Positions 36,864-48,020 of a stretch of DNA of 64,000 nt are shown here, one piece after another. Positions within the stretch are counted from its first letter, which is position 1; each line of letters begins with the position of its first letter. Location of the stretch: positions 27,476 to 91,475 of the forward strand of contig CAILCX010000176.1 of NCBI GenBank assembly GCA_903832775.1. Direction: 5' to 3'. Source of the stretch: an uncultured Methylobacter sp. Its GTDB lineage: Bacteria; Pseudomonadota; Gammaproteobacteria; Methylococcales; Methylomonadaceae. The notes under the pieces were generated by a model. The model was not told where the DNA came from. It saw nothing but the letters and a program-made list of their open reading frames with translations, and did not search any database. A program made the translations under genes and the position numbers.

Positions 36864-38927
36864 ATGAAAACATATTTTATAGTAAATTCGATTATTAAGA
36901 CATTAGCCATTGCATTCGTCTTAGCTAGTCCTGTAGTTTCAATTGCTGATGCGCTGTTTAAGGTGTCCCCATCGCCGGTATATCAGGCCATTAAGTCAAT
37001 TTTGTTAAAAGATACTCTTGCACAGGTATCTCAACGCTCCGGTATTGTATTTAAAATTAATACGGCAATTGGAAATGATGATGTTCATCAATCATTGGCT
37101 GCAGATAGCTGGTCTTCAGCTGTGAAGTCCTTGCTATCTGACTATAACTATACACTCATAACTGAAGGTGCAGTTGTTAAAACTGTAATTATCACCGGAC
37201 GGGCGGGCAGTGGTTCTGATCCAAGCCATATTGTTTCGTCGATTGAACCTGCAGAATATAATGCCCCTGTCATAATCGCTCCCAAAATAGTTTCTTTGCC
37301 CAAGCAATACAATAATTTCCCGTTGGGTTCTGTTATGGCAGTCAATTTACCGGTAAAAGAAATAATGGCTTTGGGTAATGGTAAAACAGCTAAGTTTGAC
37401 TCACCCTTAGGTCAGTTTAATGTTACTCAAGATAATGCAGTCCAAGAAGCTGATGGCAGTAAAACTTGGGTAGGACATCTGGCTGATGAAGGTCAGGGCT
37501 ATAGAATCCTCGTATCAGAGGGACCTGCTGGAGTTATGGGGCATGTTACAACACCAGAGGGTACGTTTAATCTTGAGTCTGTCAACGGTCAAGTTTTTAT
37601 GGTTGATACCAGTAAACTTAATCATGTAGGTTATGCGGGTGATACGGCTTCAACTTCAATGGATGCTTGGCAAAGTAATGCTAACGCCGCGCTAACCATA
37701 ACGCAATTGAAGTCAGCTTTAGATGTCGCTAAAAATAAGTTAGATAATGCTAACAGTATGATCAATTACTATAATTCATTGCTTTCTACGTATAAAACAG
37801 CATCAGATGCGGCTGCTGCAAAATTGGCGCCACTTACTGTAACTTATAATGCGGCCTTGGCGACTTATAATTCTGCAATAGCAAAGTATAATTTATCTAG
37901 GACAGCGGCTAACTTGGCTGCAGTAAATTCATCAAACAGAGCACTTTCCGCTATTAGTGCAATTTATAAACCTGCCTATAACTTATTTATTGCTTATAAA
38001 AGTGCCTATAATTCAATAAAACCTTCCTTGGTTGTAAAACAAGCTGAAGCGGCATTAGCACTTAATAATTATAATCTTGCACTTAATGCATATAATGATG
38101 CTTCGCTTGCAGTCGTCGCACCTCCTGTTATCGTTGTTCCTACTAATATGGTTGCAAAAACAGGCAATACTGTTGTTGATGTTATGGTTGAATATACTAC
38201 AACTCAATGGACTGCTACTTACGCTCAACAGCGGTTGGCTTATCTTGTGACTGCAAGTAATCAATCCTACATAGACTCTGGTATTAAATTGTCGCTTAGA
38301 TTGGTATATGCTGAGCCTACCTCTTATACTAATACTGACGCTAACAGTGTGGCACTTGATAATTTAGCAGCAGGTCGTGGAGTATTTTCCGGGGTAGCGG
38401 CAAAAAGAGTTCAGTACGGCGCTGACCTTGTATATTTGTTCCGGCCTTTGAACGCAATAACTCAAAAAACTTGCGGTACAACTTATGTTGAAATGGCCGC
38501 CGGCCAGGCAGCTAACAAGTGGCTAGGCTATGGTACGATAAGTGATGGCTCATCCAAAGATGATATGACTAATTATTATTGTGCAATTAATACCTTTACG
38601 CATGAAATTGGCCACAGTCTCGGTCTGGTTCATGATCGGGAATATAGTAGTTTTACAGGGGCTTATGCATATTCTTATGCATGGGGTGTTGCGGGCAATT
38701 TTGGCACTATTATGAGTTATAAGATGCCTGTAATCATGTACTTTAGCACACCGGTTCTTGCTGCAAAAAATTCATCCGGCACTCCGCAAACTTGTAACGG
38801 TCAACCTTGTGGTTACCCTGAATCAGATGCCGCACGAAGTTCCGATCAAGTAAAAACTGTTAATTTAACAGCAGGAATAATTGCCGGTTTTATGCCGACT
38901 ATGACGGCTAATCCATTAATTAAGTAA
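36864..38927 (+). CDS. Secreted zinc metalloprotease with STN-like and coiled-coil regions
   Basis: The 687-residue protein has a signal peptide ending near SIADA. Residues about 45-115 look like an STN-type domain (LKDTLAQVSQRSGIVFKI, then WSSAVKSLLSDYNYTL). An Ala/Asn/Tyr-rich helical stretch follows (about 275-420, many LDVAK, YNSLLSTYK and YNSAIAKYN units). The C-terminal metzincin domain has HEIGHSLGLVHD (580-591) and the Met-turn GTIMSY with M617. The ATG at 36864 is preferred over one 28 codons upstream, because AAGGTGG lies 6-7 nt before it. Substrate unknown. Confidence 0.82.
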   Translation: MKTYFIVNSIIKTLAIAFVLASPVVSIADALFKVSPSPVYQAIKSILLKDTLAQVSQRSGIVFKINTAIGNDDVHQSLAADSWSSAVKSLLSDYNYTLITEGAVVKTVIITGRAGSGSDPSHIVSSIEPAEYNAPVIIAPKIVSLPKQYNNFPLGSVMAVNLPVKEIMALGNGKTAKFDSPLGQFNVTQDNAVQEADGSKTWVGHLADEGQGYRILVSEGPAGVMGHVTTPEGTFNLESVNGQVFMVDTSKLNHVGYAGDTASTSMDAWQSNANAALTITQLKSALDVAKNKLDNANSMINYYNSLLSTYKTASDAAAAKLAPLTVTYNAALATYNSAIAKYNLSRTAANLAAVNSSNRALSAISAIYKPAYNLFIAYKSAYNSIKPSLVVKQAEAALALNNYNLALNAYNDASLAVVAPPVIVVPTNMVAKTGNTVVDVMVEYTTTQWTATYAQQRLAYLVTASNQSYIDSGIKLSLRLVYAEPTSYTNTDANSVALDNLAAGRGVFSGVAAKRVQYGADLVYLFRPLNAITQKTCGTTYVEMAAGQAANKWLGYGTISDGSSKDDMTNYYCAINTFTHEIGHSLGLVHDREYSSFTGAYAYSYAWGVAGNFGTIMSYKMPVIMYFSTPVLAAKNSSGTPQTCNGQPCGYPESDAARSSDQVKTVNLTAGIIAGFMPTMTANPLIK

Positions 38928-39067
38928 TGTTTGAAAATCAGTTTAGTCAAAAAGTTTCATGCATCTGATTTTTAATTAGGATGGTGGTTATGAAATTATT
39001 TAATATAACTTTCTTAAAACTTGGTTGATAGGTGCGTTTATTTTTCTTGGTGAATTTTTTAGGATTG

Positions 39068-39952
39068 CTAAGGTGGTCGTGAAAAATTCATTATTCGATC
39101 AAAAAACTCATGTATCACCAGGGCGCCTAGTATTAATACGGTTCCAGTTATTATTTTCATCGTTAACGGTTCATGATTAACATAATGCCCTAATAGAAGC
39201 GCCATGACCGGAGATACCAGGGTAACCAGTGAAACTTTGGTAGCGGTTTGATGAATCAGTAAATAATAATAAAGTACAAAGCCAGCCGTAGTTGCAATCA
39301 TTCCAAGGTAAATGATCGATGCAAGGCTAAGGGTTGAGATTTCAATTGGCCACTGGCCGTTAAGCTGTTTCCAGGTCATTAGATAAAGGGGAAGCGATAA
39401 CAATAGCCCGCCAGTTACTTGAGATAAAGCAGAAATATTTGTGCCGATACGTTTTACCCAAACCGAACTGGCAGCTTGTAAAAATGTGGAAACCAGTACG
39501 CCGATGATCCCCAGTACTGCGTCATGCCCTAATTGTAATGCTGAGCCAAACATGACCCATAAACCACACATGCCCATGGAATAGGCCAGCAATTTCCCCA
39601 GGGTCAGGCTTTTTTCTCCTAAACAAACTCTCGCTAATAAAGCGGTCATTAAGGGTAAAAGACCGAAGATCACTGATACCCAACCGGAGGGAATAAACTG
39701 TGCGGCCCAATAAACCGCGAGCATCGCACCGTAAATTTGTAGGGCGATCGCCAGATAAGTTTGTAACGCTTTTCGATTACATGGTAAGCGTTGCTTTGAC
39801 AGGCCTACTATTAAAACTAGGCAAACTGTGCCAATCGTCATGCGCCCGGTTACTCCAAAAAGGAAGCCCGAACCTTCACTGCTCCATTTGATTGCAAGCG
39901 GTGTCGTTGCCCACAACAAAATTATACACAGGTAGGCGAGTGGAATGCGCAT
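39068..39952 (-). CDS. EamA/DMT-family transporter
   Basis: The 294-residue integral membrane protein has about ten hydrophobic helices in two EamA repeats. Its start MRIPLAYLCIILLWATTPLA matches DMT-family metabolite exporters. A longer frame starting with GTG five codons upstream is less likely. The transported solute cannot be inferred. It is 19 nt after the DUF6398 gene on the same strand. Confidence 0.85.
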   Translation of the reverse strand: MRIPLAYLCIILLWATTPLAIKWSSEGSGFLFGVTGRMTIGTVCLVLIVGLSKQRLPCNRKALQTYLAIALQIYGAMLAVYWAAQFIPSGWVSVIFGLLPLMTALLARVCLGEKSLTLGKLLAYSMGMCGLWVMFGSALQLGHDAVLGIIGVLVSTFLQAASSVWVKRIGTNISALSQVTGGLLLSLPLYLMTWKQLNGQWPIEISTLSLASIIYLGMIATTAGFVLYYYLLIHQTATKVSLVTLVSPVMALLLGHYVNHEPLTMKIITGTVLILGALVIHEFFDRIMNFSRPP

Positions 39953-39971
39953 CAACGTAAAGCACACCTTT

Positions 39972-40496
39972 TCAAGTGTCTATTCTATCTGCCGGAATGT
40001 AAGGAATAAGCCCTTTTTCAAAGGCGATTTCTTGTAAATCTCTGGTCAGGTGACGAACATCGACTAACATGCCATTGACATTTAACATCCAGACCATTGG
40101 ATTGCTATCCAGATGGCTGAGTAATGTCCAGTTCGGATCGAGTGGGTCCATCCCCAAAAGATCGCGTATGAGTTTAGACTTTGCTTGGCCAGTACTTTCA
40201 CCGACTCCCATTTTTTTATACAAATCTGTGCTACGAATATGGGGTGTTTGGCTTTTATCAAACAAGAAATTAACCATTCCTATCGCGTGAGTGGCTCCAC
40301 AAGCCCATGTCGCCGCTTTCCCTGACTCTATTGGGGATGGGCGTTTTCTGCATAAAGCGGCAACTGCATATCCAATAAGCTGGGCATATTCTTCGTTCAT
40401 GTTTTCTTTGGTAAAACTGTCGGTTATATCGACAATAGCCTGGTATTTTTCCTGAATTGGTTTGGGGATATTTTCCGATTTTTTAGCTTGTGCCAT
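39972..40496 (-). CDS. DUF6398 family protein
   Basis: The 174-residue soluble protein has segments characteristic of DUF6398: IVDITDSFTKENMNEEYAQL, then CRKRPSPIESGKAATWACG and THAIGMVNFLFDKSQTPHI. A helical core with a conserved WACG is visible. Function is unknown. It precedes the EamA transporter gene and may share its transcript. Confidence 0.75.
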   Translation of the reverse strand: MAQAKKSENIPKPIQEKYQAIVDITDSFTKENMNEEYAQLIGYAVAALCRKRPSPIESGKAATWACGATHAIGMVNFLFDKSQTPHIRSTDLYKKMGVGESTGQAKSKLIRDLLGMDPLDPNWTLLSHLDSNPMVWMLNVNGMLVDVRHLTRDLQEIAFEKGLIPYIPADRIDT

Positions 40497-40695
40497 AGGG
40501 TTACTTAAGGATTAGTAAATGATTTATTGTACCTAAAGCAGTCAGTCTTAAGTGAAAATTTGTTGACTGAATAAATTGATCTTCAAATTTATTGATAATA
40601 TCCTTTGAAGTTATGTTATTTGTACCAGTATAAGTTGGTAGAGTAAATTAAAGAGATGATATTATTAGTTCTCAAAATCGGCATTTAAAATTTAA

Positions 40696-41625
<930 letters not shown>

Positions 41626-41819
41626 AATATAGATAAAATTTTTAATATAGGTTAAGGGATGTTTGGTAATGAGTTTACTATGAATAAACAAAGCAATAAC
41701 TGGGTGCCTTGAGTGCTCTTTGTGGTGAGATGTTTTTAAGTTTATTCCAATGCTTATCGTCTAATGATTAGAACTTGCCTGAGATTAAATTGAAATCTAT
41801 AATCGAACATTTTTTTAAC

Positions 41820-41843
41820 GGCCGTTACAGTTGCGGTCTTTTT
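41820..41843 (+). terminator. Terminator-like hairpin in argD leader
   Basis: A 5-bp stem (GGCCG with CGGTC, one wobble) closes a 9-nt loop and is followed by TTTTT, 22-45 nt before argD. It may end hemF transcription or act as an attenuator. The stem is short. Confidence 0.35.
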
Positions 41844-41864
41844 CTTTGAATTTTAAATAAATAC

Positions 41865-43052
41865 ATGACTAGCCACATTATGCCAACTTATGGTCGCTTA
41901 CCCGTTATCTTTGAACGGGGTGAAGGTGCCTGGTTGTTCGATCAAGACAATAATCGCTATCTGGATGCACTCTCCGGCATTGCCGTTTGCAGTTTGGGAC
42001 ATGCTCATCCTGCCGTGCATCAAGCTATCTGCAAACAAAGTGAAAAGCTGCTGCATACTTCAAATCTCTATGGTATTGCAGTTCAGGAACAACTGGCTAA
42101 TCTATTGACCGAAAAAAGCGGCATGGATAATGTGTTTTTTTGCAATTCGGGTGCAGAAGCAAATGAAGCGGCGATTAAATTGGCGCGTAAATACGGTCAT
42201 GAACAGGGTATTGAAAAGCCAGCAATTATAGTTATGGAAAAAAGTTTTCATGGTCGCACTTTGGCAACCCTTAGCGCTACCGGTAACACTAAAATACAGC
42301 AAGGCTTTGCGCCGTTGGTTGAGGGCTTTGTTCGGGTGCCCTACAATGACATCAAGGCAATTGAGCAAGCACTTGAACAAAATGCCAATATCGTCGCCAT
42401 TTTGGTTGAGCCCATACAGGGAGAGGGTGGTGTTAATATTCCCGCAGCTGATTATCTTAATCAGATACGCAGTCTGTGTGATCAGCATAATGTGCTGATG
42501 ATGCTGGATGAAATTCAGACTGGCATTGGTCGTACCGGTAAATTTTTGGCTTTCCAGCATAATAGTATAACTCCCGATGTTTGCACTTTGGCTAAAGCCT
42601 TGGGCAATGGCGTGCCGATCGGCGCTTGTCTGGCCCGTGGCAAGGCAGCCAAGGTTTTAATTGCGGGGAATCACGGTTCCACTTTCGGCGGCAATCCTTT
42701 GGCCTGTAGTGCTGCGATAGCGGTATTGGCAACGCTGGATGCTGAAAACCTGATTGAACAAGCAGCACAAAAAGGTGCTGCCATCTGTACGGCGTTTAAA
42801 GAAAAACTTAAAGATAACGAACATGTGGTTGATATTCGTCACAAAGGTCTGATGATTGGTATCGAGCTTGATAGTCCCTGTGCAGAGTTGGTTCAGGCGG
42901 CTTTACAACAGAAACTATTGATTAATGTGACCAATGAAAAAACCATTCGTTTATTGCCGCCCCTAATTATATCGGTTCAGCAAGTGACTCAACTTGTAGA
43001 GACTTTATCGGCTCTAATACATACGCATACAAATACTCCTTATGAAGCCTAG
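41865..43052 (+). CDS. argD: Acetylornithine aminotransferase
   Basis: This class III PLP transaminase makes N-acetylornithine from the semialdehyde in arginine synthesis (and may also serve lysine synthesis). The 395 residues include [38 protein letters not shown] and the PLP-lysine segment [16 protein letters not shown]. The gene overlaps argF by 11 nt, an argD-argF unit. Confidence 0.95.
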   Translation: MTSHIMPTYGRLPVIFERGEGAWLFDQDNNRYLDALSGIAVCSLGHAHPAVHQAICKQSEKLLHTSNLYGIAVQEQLANLLTEKSGMDNVFFCNSGAEANEAAIKLARKYGHEQGIEKPAIIVMEKSFHGRTLATLSATGNTKIQQGFAPLVEGFVRVPYNDIKAIEQALEQNANIVAILVEPIQGEGGVNIPAADYLNQIRSLCDQHNVLMMLDEIQTGIGRTGKFLAFQHNSITPDVCTLAKALGNGVPIGACLARGKAAKVLIAGNHGSTFGGNPLACSAAIAVLATLDAENLIEQAAQKGAAICTAFKEKLKDNEHVVDIRHKGLMIGIELDSPCAELVQAALQQKLLINVTNEKTIRLLPPLIISVQQVTQLVETLSALIHTHTNTPYEA

Positions 43053-43950
43053 ACATTTAATCAGCCTGCTGGACTTATCAGGGGACGAATTCCGTCGCTT
43101 GATTGCCAGAGGTATAGTCTTAAAAAACCACCGTGATCCAGATTATCAGCCCTTAAAAGGCAAGGTACTGGCGATGATTTTTGAAAAGTCATCAACAAGA
43201 ACACGTATTTCCTTTGAATCGGGTATGACGCATTTTGGCGGTACTGCATTATTTTTATCACCACGCGACACGCAACTGGGACGTGGCGAATCATTGCACG
43301 ACAGTGCGAGAGTGATTTCCAGTATGGTTGATGGCGTTATGCTCAGAACCGATAGGCATGAAACAGTCACTACTTTTGCGCAACATTCAAGGGTTCCGGT
43401 CATTAATGGGCTGACTGATTTACACCACCCCTGTCAATTGCTGGCGGATATGCAGACTTATTTTGAGCATAGAGGCGACATCAAAGGCAAAACCGTAACC
43501 TGGATTGGTGATGGTAATAATATGTGTCACTCCTATATTACTGCGGCTATGGTGTTGGATTTTAACTTGAATATTGCTTGTCCCGAAGGATACTATCCTT
43601 TACAAAGTATTGTCGACGCGGCAGGTTCACGTATTCGGTTCTTTGATACGCCGCTGGAGGCCGCTAAAGACTCAGCGCTGATCGTTACCGATGTCTGGGC
43701 CAGTATGGGTCAAGAGGATGAACAAAAACAACGTGAGCAGGCTTTTAAGAGTTATCAGGTTGACGCTGACATTATGAAAGCGGCACAAGCTGATGTGCTG
43801 TTCATGCATTGTTTGCCGGCACATCGAGGTGAAGAGGTCAGTGCTGAAGTGATTGATGGCGTTCAAAGCGTCATTTTTGATGAAGCAGAAAACCGCTTGC
43901 ACGCACAAAAAGCATTGCTGGAATTTCTGCTATGCACCAATCATCTTTGA
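43042..43950 (+). CDS. argF: Ornithine carbamoyltransferase
   Basis: It makes citrulline from ornithine and carbamoyl phosphate. The carbamoyl phosphate loop STRTRISFE, the [11 protein letters not shown] motif and the ornithine-binding [11 protein letters not shown] are complete in 302 residues. It starts inside the end of argD, indicating coupling. Confidence 0.97.
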   Translation: MKPRHLISLLDLSGDEFRRLIARGIVLKNHRDPDYQPLKGKVLAMIFEKSSTRTRISFESGMTHFGGTALFLSPRDTQLGRGESLHDSARVISSMVDGVMLRTDRHETVTTFAQHSRVPVINGLTDLHHPCQLLADMQTYFEHRGDIKGKTVTWIGDGNNMCHSYITAAMVLDFNLNIACPEGYYPLQSIVDAAGSRIRFFDTPLEAAKDSALIVTDVWASMGQEDEQKQREQAFKSYQVDADIMKAAQADVLFMHCLPAHRGEEVSAEVIDGVQSVIFDEAENRLHAQKALLEFLLCTNHL

Positions 43951-43986
43951 ATTTAATTTTCTGAACGACCAACCATAGAGATTCAA

Positions 43987-44658
43987 GTGAAAAAAATACT
44001 TAACGCGTTTTTTATCCTGTTGGTAACTTTGAGCTCAGCTCAGGCTGACACTGTTTATGTTACTGATAATTTAAACTTATCACTTCGGAGTGAAGAAAAT
44101 AATACCAGTAAAGTTATCAAATTGCTCGCTACCGGCACACCGTTGACCATCCTAGAAGAAAACAAAAGTACCGGTTTTGTTCACGTTCGTTTGCATGACG
44201 GAACCGAAGGCTATATGCCAGCCCGAAATACCATGAAGGAACCGCCCAGTCGTTCGCAACTGGATGTCGCAACCAAAAATCTGACAACCATGCAATCTGA
44301 AAATGCCACGCTTAAAGCCGAGCTTAATACCATAAAAGAATCCATTACACCGGGTTCAACACTTGAGCAGTCCCTGGCTAGAGAACGCGATCTGTTAAGC
44401 CGTGAACTCAGCGAGTTGAAAAAAACAGCGGCCAGTACTGTCGAATTAAAAAACCAGCGCGATGAACTTCAGGAACGCGTGGTTAATGTTGAAAGGGAAT
44501 TACAGCAATTCAAACTTGAAAATCAAGCTTTGCAAGATACAGCCAATCAAGACTGGTTTTTATATGGCGGCATACTCGCACTAATCGGTGTTATTTTAGG
44601 TTTTATTTTGCCTAAACTCAGCTGGCGTAGAAACAGAAGCAGTTGGGATTCATATTAA
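43987..44658 (+). CDS. SH3-domain protein with coiled coil and C-terminal anchor
   Basis: The 223-residue protein has a signal peptide (to about AQADT), a bacterial SH3 domain (LNLSLRSEENNTSKVIKLL...GYMPARNTM, about 25-85), a long coiled coil (about 95-190) and one C-terminal membrane helix (about 192-210) followed by basic residues. This matches the TIGR04211/YgiM family of envelope proteins. GTG is the start codon. Function in the envelope is inferred. Confidence 0.85.
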   Translation: MKKILNAFFILLVTLSSAQADTVYVTDNLNLSLRSEENNTSKVIKLLATGTPLTILEENKSTGFVHVRLHDGTEGYMPARNTMKEPPSRSQLDVATKNLTTMQSENATLKAELNTIKESITPGSTLEQSLARERDLLSRELSELKKTAASTVELKNQRDELQERVVNVERELQQFKLENQALQDTANQDWFLYGGILALIGVILGFILPKLSWRRNRSSWDSY

Positions 44659-44662
44659 TTAA

Positions 44663-44690
44663 GGTACAAGATTAAAGGTTCAAGGTTTAA
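44663..44690. repeat. Degenerate heptad tandem repeat (GGTTCAA-like)
   Basis: Four consecutive 7-mers (GGTACAA, GATTAAA, GGTTCAA, GGTTTAA) follow directly after the SH3 gene. They are the same family as the TTGAACC repeat upstream of cysM, in the opposite orientation. Confidence 0.6.
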
Positions 44691-44701
44691 AACCGCGTTC
44701 C

Positions 44702-44743
44702 TTTTGCTTTTTGCCTTTTATCTTTTATCTTTTGCCTTTTATT
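44702..44743. repeat. Heptad tandem repeat upstream of ilvD
   Basis: Six consecutive 7-mers (TTTTGCT, TTTTGCC, TTTTATC twice, TTTTGCC, TTTTATT) end 6 nt before the ilvD start codon. The space for a ribosome binding site is taken up by the repeat, and no Shine-Dalgarno sequence is visible. Confidence 0.75.
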
Positions 44744-44749
44744 TAAATT

Positions 44750-46438
44750 ATGAGCGACAAAAATACACGTCATTTCTCTTCTCTGGTTGTTGACGGCATG
44801 GAGCGCGCACCAAGTCGTGCCATGTTGCACGCTGTTGGTTTTAATAACGAAGACTTTAAAAAACCGCAAATAGGTATTGCTTCAACCTGGAGCATGGTTA
44901 CGCCGTGCAATATGCATATTAACAAGTTGGCCGATGCGGCCGCTGTCGGTGTTAACAATGCTGACGGTAAAGCCGTTATTTTTAATACCATCACCATTTC
45001 TGACGGTATTTCGATGGGTACCGAGGGCATGAAATATTCGCTGGTATCCCGCGAAGTGATTGCCGACTCCATTGAAACCGTGGTCGGATGCCAAGGCTTT
45101 GATGGTATCGTTGCAATCGGCGGCTGCGATAAAAACATGCCGGGTTGCATGATGGCGATAGCGCGTTTGAATCGTCCCAGTGTTTTTGTGTACGGTGGAA
45201 CGATTATGCCCGGCTGTCATAAAGACAAAAACCTTGATGTGGTTTCCGTTTTTGAAGCGGTTGGCGCTCGAGCCAATAACCAGATTGATGATGCCGAACT
45301 GGCCGAAATTGAAGCCAAAGCCATACCTGGCGCCGGTTCTTGTGGCGGCATGTACACTGCAAATACCATGGCATCTGCGATAGAAGCCTTGGGCATGAGT
45401 TTGCCAAATAGCTCCGCTCAGGCCGCTATATCAAATGACAAACGTCTGGATTGCGAACGCGCCGGCGCTGCGGTTTTGGAGTTATTGAAAAAAGACATCA
45501 AGCCCCGCGACATCATGACCAAAGCCGCATTTGAAAATGCAATTACGGTAGTCATAGCGCTTGGAGGCTCTACCAATGCAGTCTTGCATATCTTGGCAAT
45601 GGCCAATTCAACTGGTGTCGATATTAACCTGGACGATTTTACCCGTATCGGTAAACGCGTGCCGATGTTAGCCGATTTAAAGCCTAGTGGCCGTTATTTA
45701 ATGACCGAGCTGATTGAGATCGGTGGTATTCAACCATTGATGAAAATTTTGCTGGATAAAGGCTTATTGCATGGTGATTGTTTAACCGTAACCGGTCTTA
45801 CCTTGGCTGAAAACCTGGCTGATATCTTACCCTATCCTGATGAACAGGATGTGATTCATTCACTGGATAATCCGATCAAAAAAGACAGTCACTTGGTTGT
45901 TCTTTATGGCAATCTAGCTTCTGGTGGTTCCGTTGCCAAAATCACTGGTAAAGAAGGATTGGTGTTTACCGGCACAGCTAAGGTCTTTGAAGCCGAAGAG
46001 CAAGCCCTGCAAAGTATTTTGAATGGCGACATCGTTAAAGGTGACGTGATTGTTATCCGCTACGAAGGCCCAAAAGGCGGACCGGGCATGCGCGAAATGT
46101 TGTCGCCTACTTCGGCGGTAATGGGCAAAGGTTTAGGCAAGGAAGTTGCGTTAATTACCGATGGCCGTTTTTCCGGTGGTACCCATGGTTTTGTGGTCGG
46201 ACATATAACTCCTGAAGCCTATGTCGGTGGTGCATTGGCGATCGTTGAAAATGGTGACACCATTACCATTGATGCAGAAACCAATGAGTTGAAGCTACAT
46301 GTCAATGATGATGAAATTGCCCGTCGTCTTGAAAAATGGACACAACCTGCGCCGCGTTATACCCGTGGTGTGTTGGCCAAGTATTCCAAGTTGGTGAGTT
46401 CGGCTTCATTGGGCGCGGTTACGGATTTGTTAGATTGA
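44750..46438 (+). CDS. ilvD: Dihydroxy-acid dehydratase
   Basis: IlvD is the Fe-S enzyme of valine, leucine and isoleucine synthesis that dehydrates the dihydroxy acids. The 562 residues include the cluster cysteines in [13 protein letters not shown] and [14 protein letters not shown], and the C-terminal block [20 protein letters not shown]. It is a single gene here. The start lies right after a heptad repeat. Confidence 0.97.
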   Translation: MSDKNTRHFSSLVVDGMERAPSRAMLHAVGFNNEDFKKPQIGIASTWSMVTPCNMHINKLADAAAVGVNNADGKAVIFNTITISDGISMGTEGMKYSLVSREVIADSIETVVGCQGFDGIVAIGGCDKNMPGCMMAIARLNRPSVFVYGGTIMPGCHKDKNLDVVSVFEAVGARANNQIDDAELAEIEAKAIPGAGSCGGMYTANTMASAIEALGMSLPNSSAQAAISNDKRLDCERAGAAVLELLKKDIKPRDIMTKAAFENAITVVIALGGSTNAVLHILAMANSTGVDINLDDFTRIGKRVPMLADLKPSGRYLMTELIEIGGIQPLMKILLDKGLLHGDCLTVTGLTLAENLADILPYPDEQDVIHSLDNPIKKDSHLVVLYGNLASGGSVAKITGKEGLVFTGTAKVFEAEEQALQSILNGDIVKGDVIVIRYEGPKGGPGMREMLSPTSAVMGKGLGKEVALITDGRFSGGTHGFVVGHITPEAYVGGALAIVENGDTITIDAETNELKLHVNDDEIARRLEKWTQPAPRYTRGVLAKYSKLVSSASLGAVTDLLD

Positions 46439-46695
46439 TGTAGGGTAGAACGTAGTTAAACCCATATTACATAAACCAGTTGTGTTTCAGTGCTTATTCA
46501 CGCAGCGGAAGATGGGATTAACAGGGCATGTCGAAATCCGTTGTTGTATAGAAAGGTAAATGACGATGTTAGAAAATATTGTGTATTCCATTTTCCTTAT
46601 GCATTTTTTTCGACCAAGAGCGTCTCAGATAGAAAAATTGCTGTCATGAACCTGAGAAAACAGCCAAATTACTGGCAATCACGAAAATAGTTATC

Positions 46696-48012
46696 ATGGA
46701 TTTAAAACACTCTTTCGTCAGCTGGTTTAGAGACTCATCTCCCTATATTCATGCCCATCGCAACAAAACCTTTGTCATTTTCTTTGGTGGTGAAGCGGTA
46801 TTAGCTGATGATTTTGAGCATCATGTTCATGATTTTGCGTTGCTCAACAGTCTGGGTATACGTTTAGTTTTGGTGCATGGTATTCGTCCACAAATAGACC
46901 AGCGACTTGCCAAGCTTAATATTTCCGCCCACTTTCACAACCATTTGCGTATCACTGACGAGGTAGCTCTGCAATGCGTTAAAGAAGCCGCCGGATTGGT
47001 TCGTGTCGAGATTGAAGCGCTATTATCGATGGGGTTGGCTAACTCGCCAATGGCGGGTGCTAAAATCAAGGTGGCGTCAGGGAATTTTGTGGTCGCCAAG
47101 CCGATAGGTGTTATTGATGGCATCGATTATTGCCATACTGGCGAAGTACGTCGAATCGATAGTGCGGCAATTCATCAGCAACTTGATCAGGACAATGTTG
47201 TCTTAATCTCTCCGGTTGGATATTCGCCTAGCGGTGAGATCTTTAATTTGTCTGCGGAACAGGTTGCCATGGCAGTTTCTATTGCCTTAAAAGCTGAAAA
47301 GCTTGTTTTACTGACGGAACAAAGTTGCTTTGACCCCGATAATGGCGAAAAAATTCAGCAGATGACCACGGTTGAAGCCGATGTTTTCTTGCGGCATCAT
47401 CCAGATTTGTCCAGCAGTGTCAGTTTGCCGCTTAAAGCCGCGATGCAGAGTTGTCAGGCCGGGATAGACCGTGTGCATTTGATAGACAGAACCATCAATG
47501 GCGCATTGTTACTTGAATTGTTTAGCCGTGATGGCATAGGTACGCTAATAAGCGCAACGGCATTTGAAGAGCTACGTCACGCTACATTGAATGATATCGG
47601 TGGTATTTTGGAGTTGATCAAGCCATTGGAGTTACAAGGCATTTTGGCCAAACGCTCTCGCGAAAAAATCGAAATGGAAATCGCCGACTATATTGTTATA
47701 GAGCGTGATGGTCTGATTATTGGTTGCACTGCATTGCATGCCAATCAACAAAATCGTTTTGGTGCTATTGCCTGTCTTGCCGTACATGCCGATTATCAAG
47801 GGTCGCGTCGAGGCAATCGCATGCTTGACTATGTTTATTTACAAGCAAAACAACTTAAGCTTGAAAAACTATTCGTATTATCTACTCAAACTATGCACTG
47901 GTTTATTGAACGGGGATTTTTATCGTCCGGAGTTTCGGAGCTTCCCGACCAACTTAAGGTGCTCTACAACCCACAAAGAAATTCTAAAATTCTTTGTAAA
48001 GACATTAGCTGA
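46696..48012 (+). CDS. argA: N-acetylglutamate synthase
   Basis: ArgA makes N-acetylglutamate, the first committed step of arginine synthesis. The 438-residue protein has the N-terminal amino-acid-kinase-like domain that binds arginine (FVIFFGGEAV, LVLVHGIRPQIDQRL) and a C-terminal GNAT acetyltransferase domain (about 290-430; LAVHADYQGSRRGNRML). Feedback inhibition by arginine is typical of the family. Confidence 0.94.
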   Translation: MDLKHSFVSWFRDSSPYIHAHRNKTFVIFFGGEAVLADDFEHHVHDFALLNSLGIRLVLVHGIRPQIDQRLAKLNISAHFHNHLRITDEVALQCVKEAAGLVRVEIEALLSMGLANSPMAGAKIKVASGNFVVAKPIGVIDGIDYCHTGEVRRIDSAAIHQQLDQDNVVLISPVGYSPSGEIFNLSAEQVAMAVSIALKAEKLVLLTEQSCFDPDNGEKIQQMTTVEADVFLRHHPDLSSSVSLPLKAAMQSCQAGIDRVHLIDRTINGALLLELFSRDGIGTLISATAFEELRHATLNDIGGILELIKPLELQGILAKRSREKIEMEIADYIVIERDGLIIGCTALHANQQNRFGAIACLAVHADYQGSRRGNRMLDYVYLQAKQLKLEKLFVLSTQTMHWFIERGFLSSGVSELPDQLKVLYNPQRNSKILCKDIS

Positions 48013-48020
48013 AAGCTCCA

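Noticed and set aside
42102..42560. Open frame of 152 codons on the minus strand inside argD
   Set aside because: It is the complement of a strongly conserved aminotransferase sequence and shows no protein-like features.
44663..44743. CRISPR-like array
   Set aside because: The unit is only 7 nt with no spacers and no cas gene nearby. It is a short tandem repeat.
46490..46690. Possible 66-residue gene between ilvD and argA
   Set aside because: It has no ribosome binding site, no recognisable motif, and mixed composition. It is better read as leader sequence of argA.
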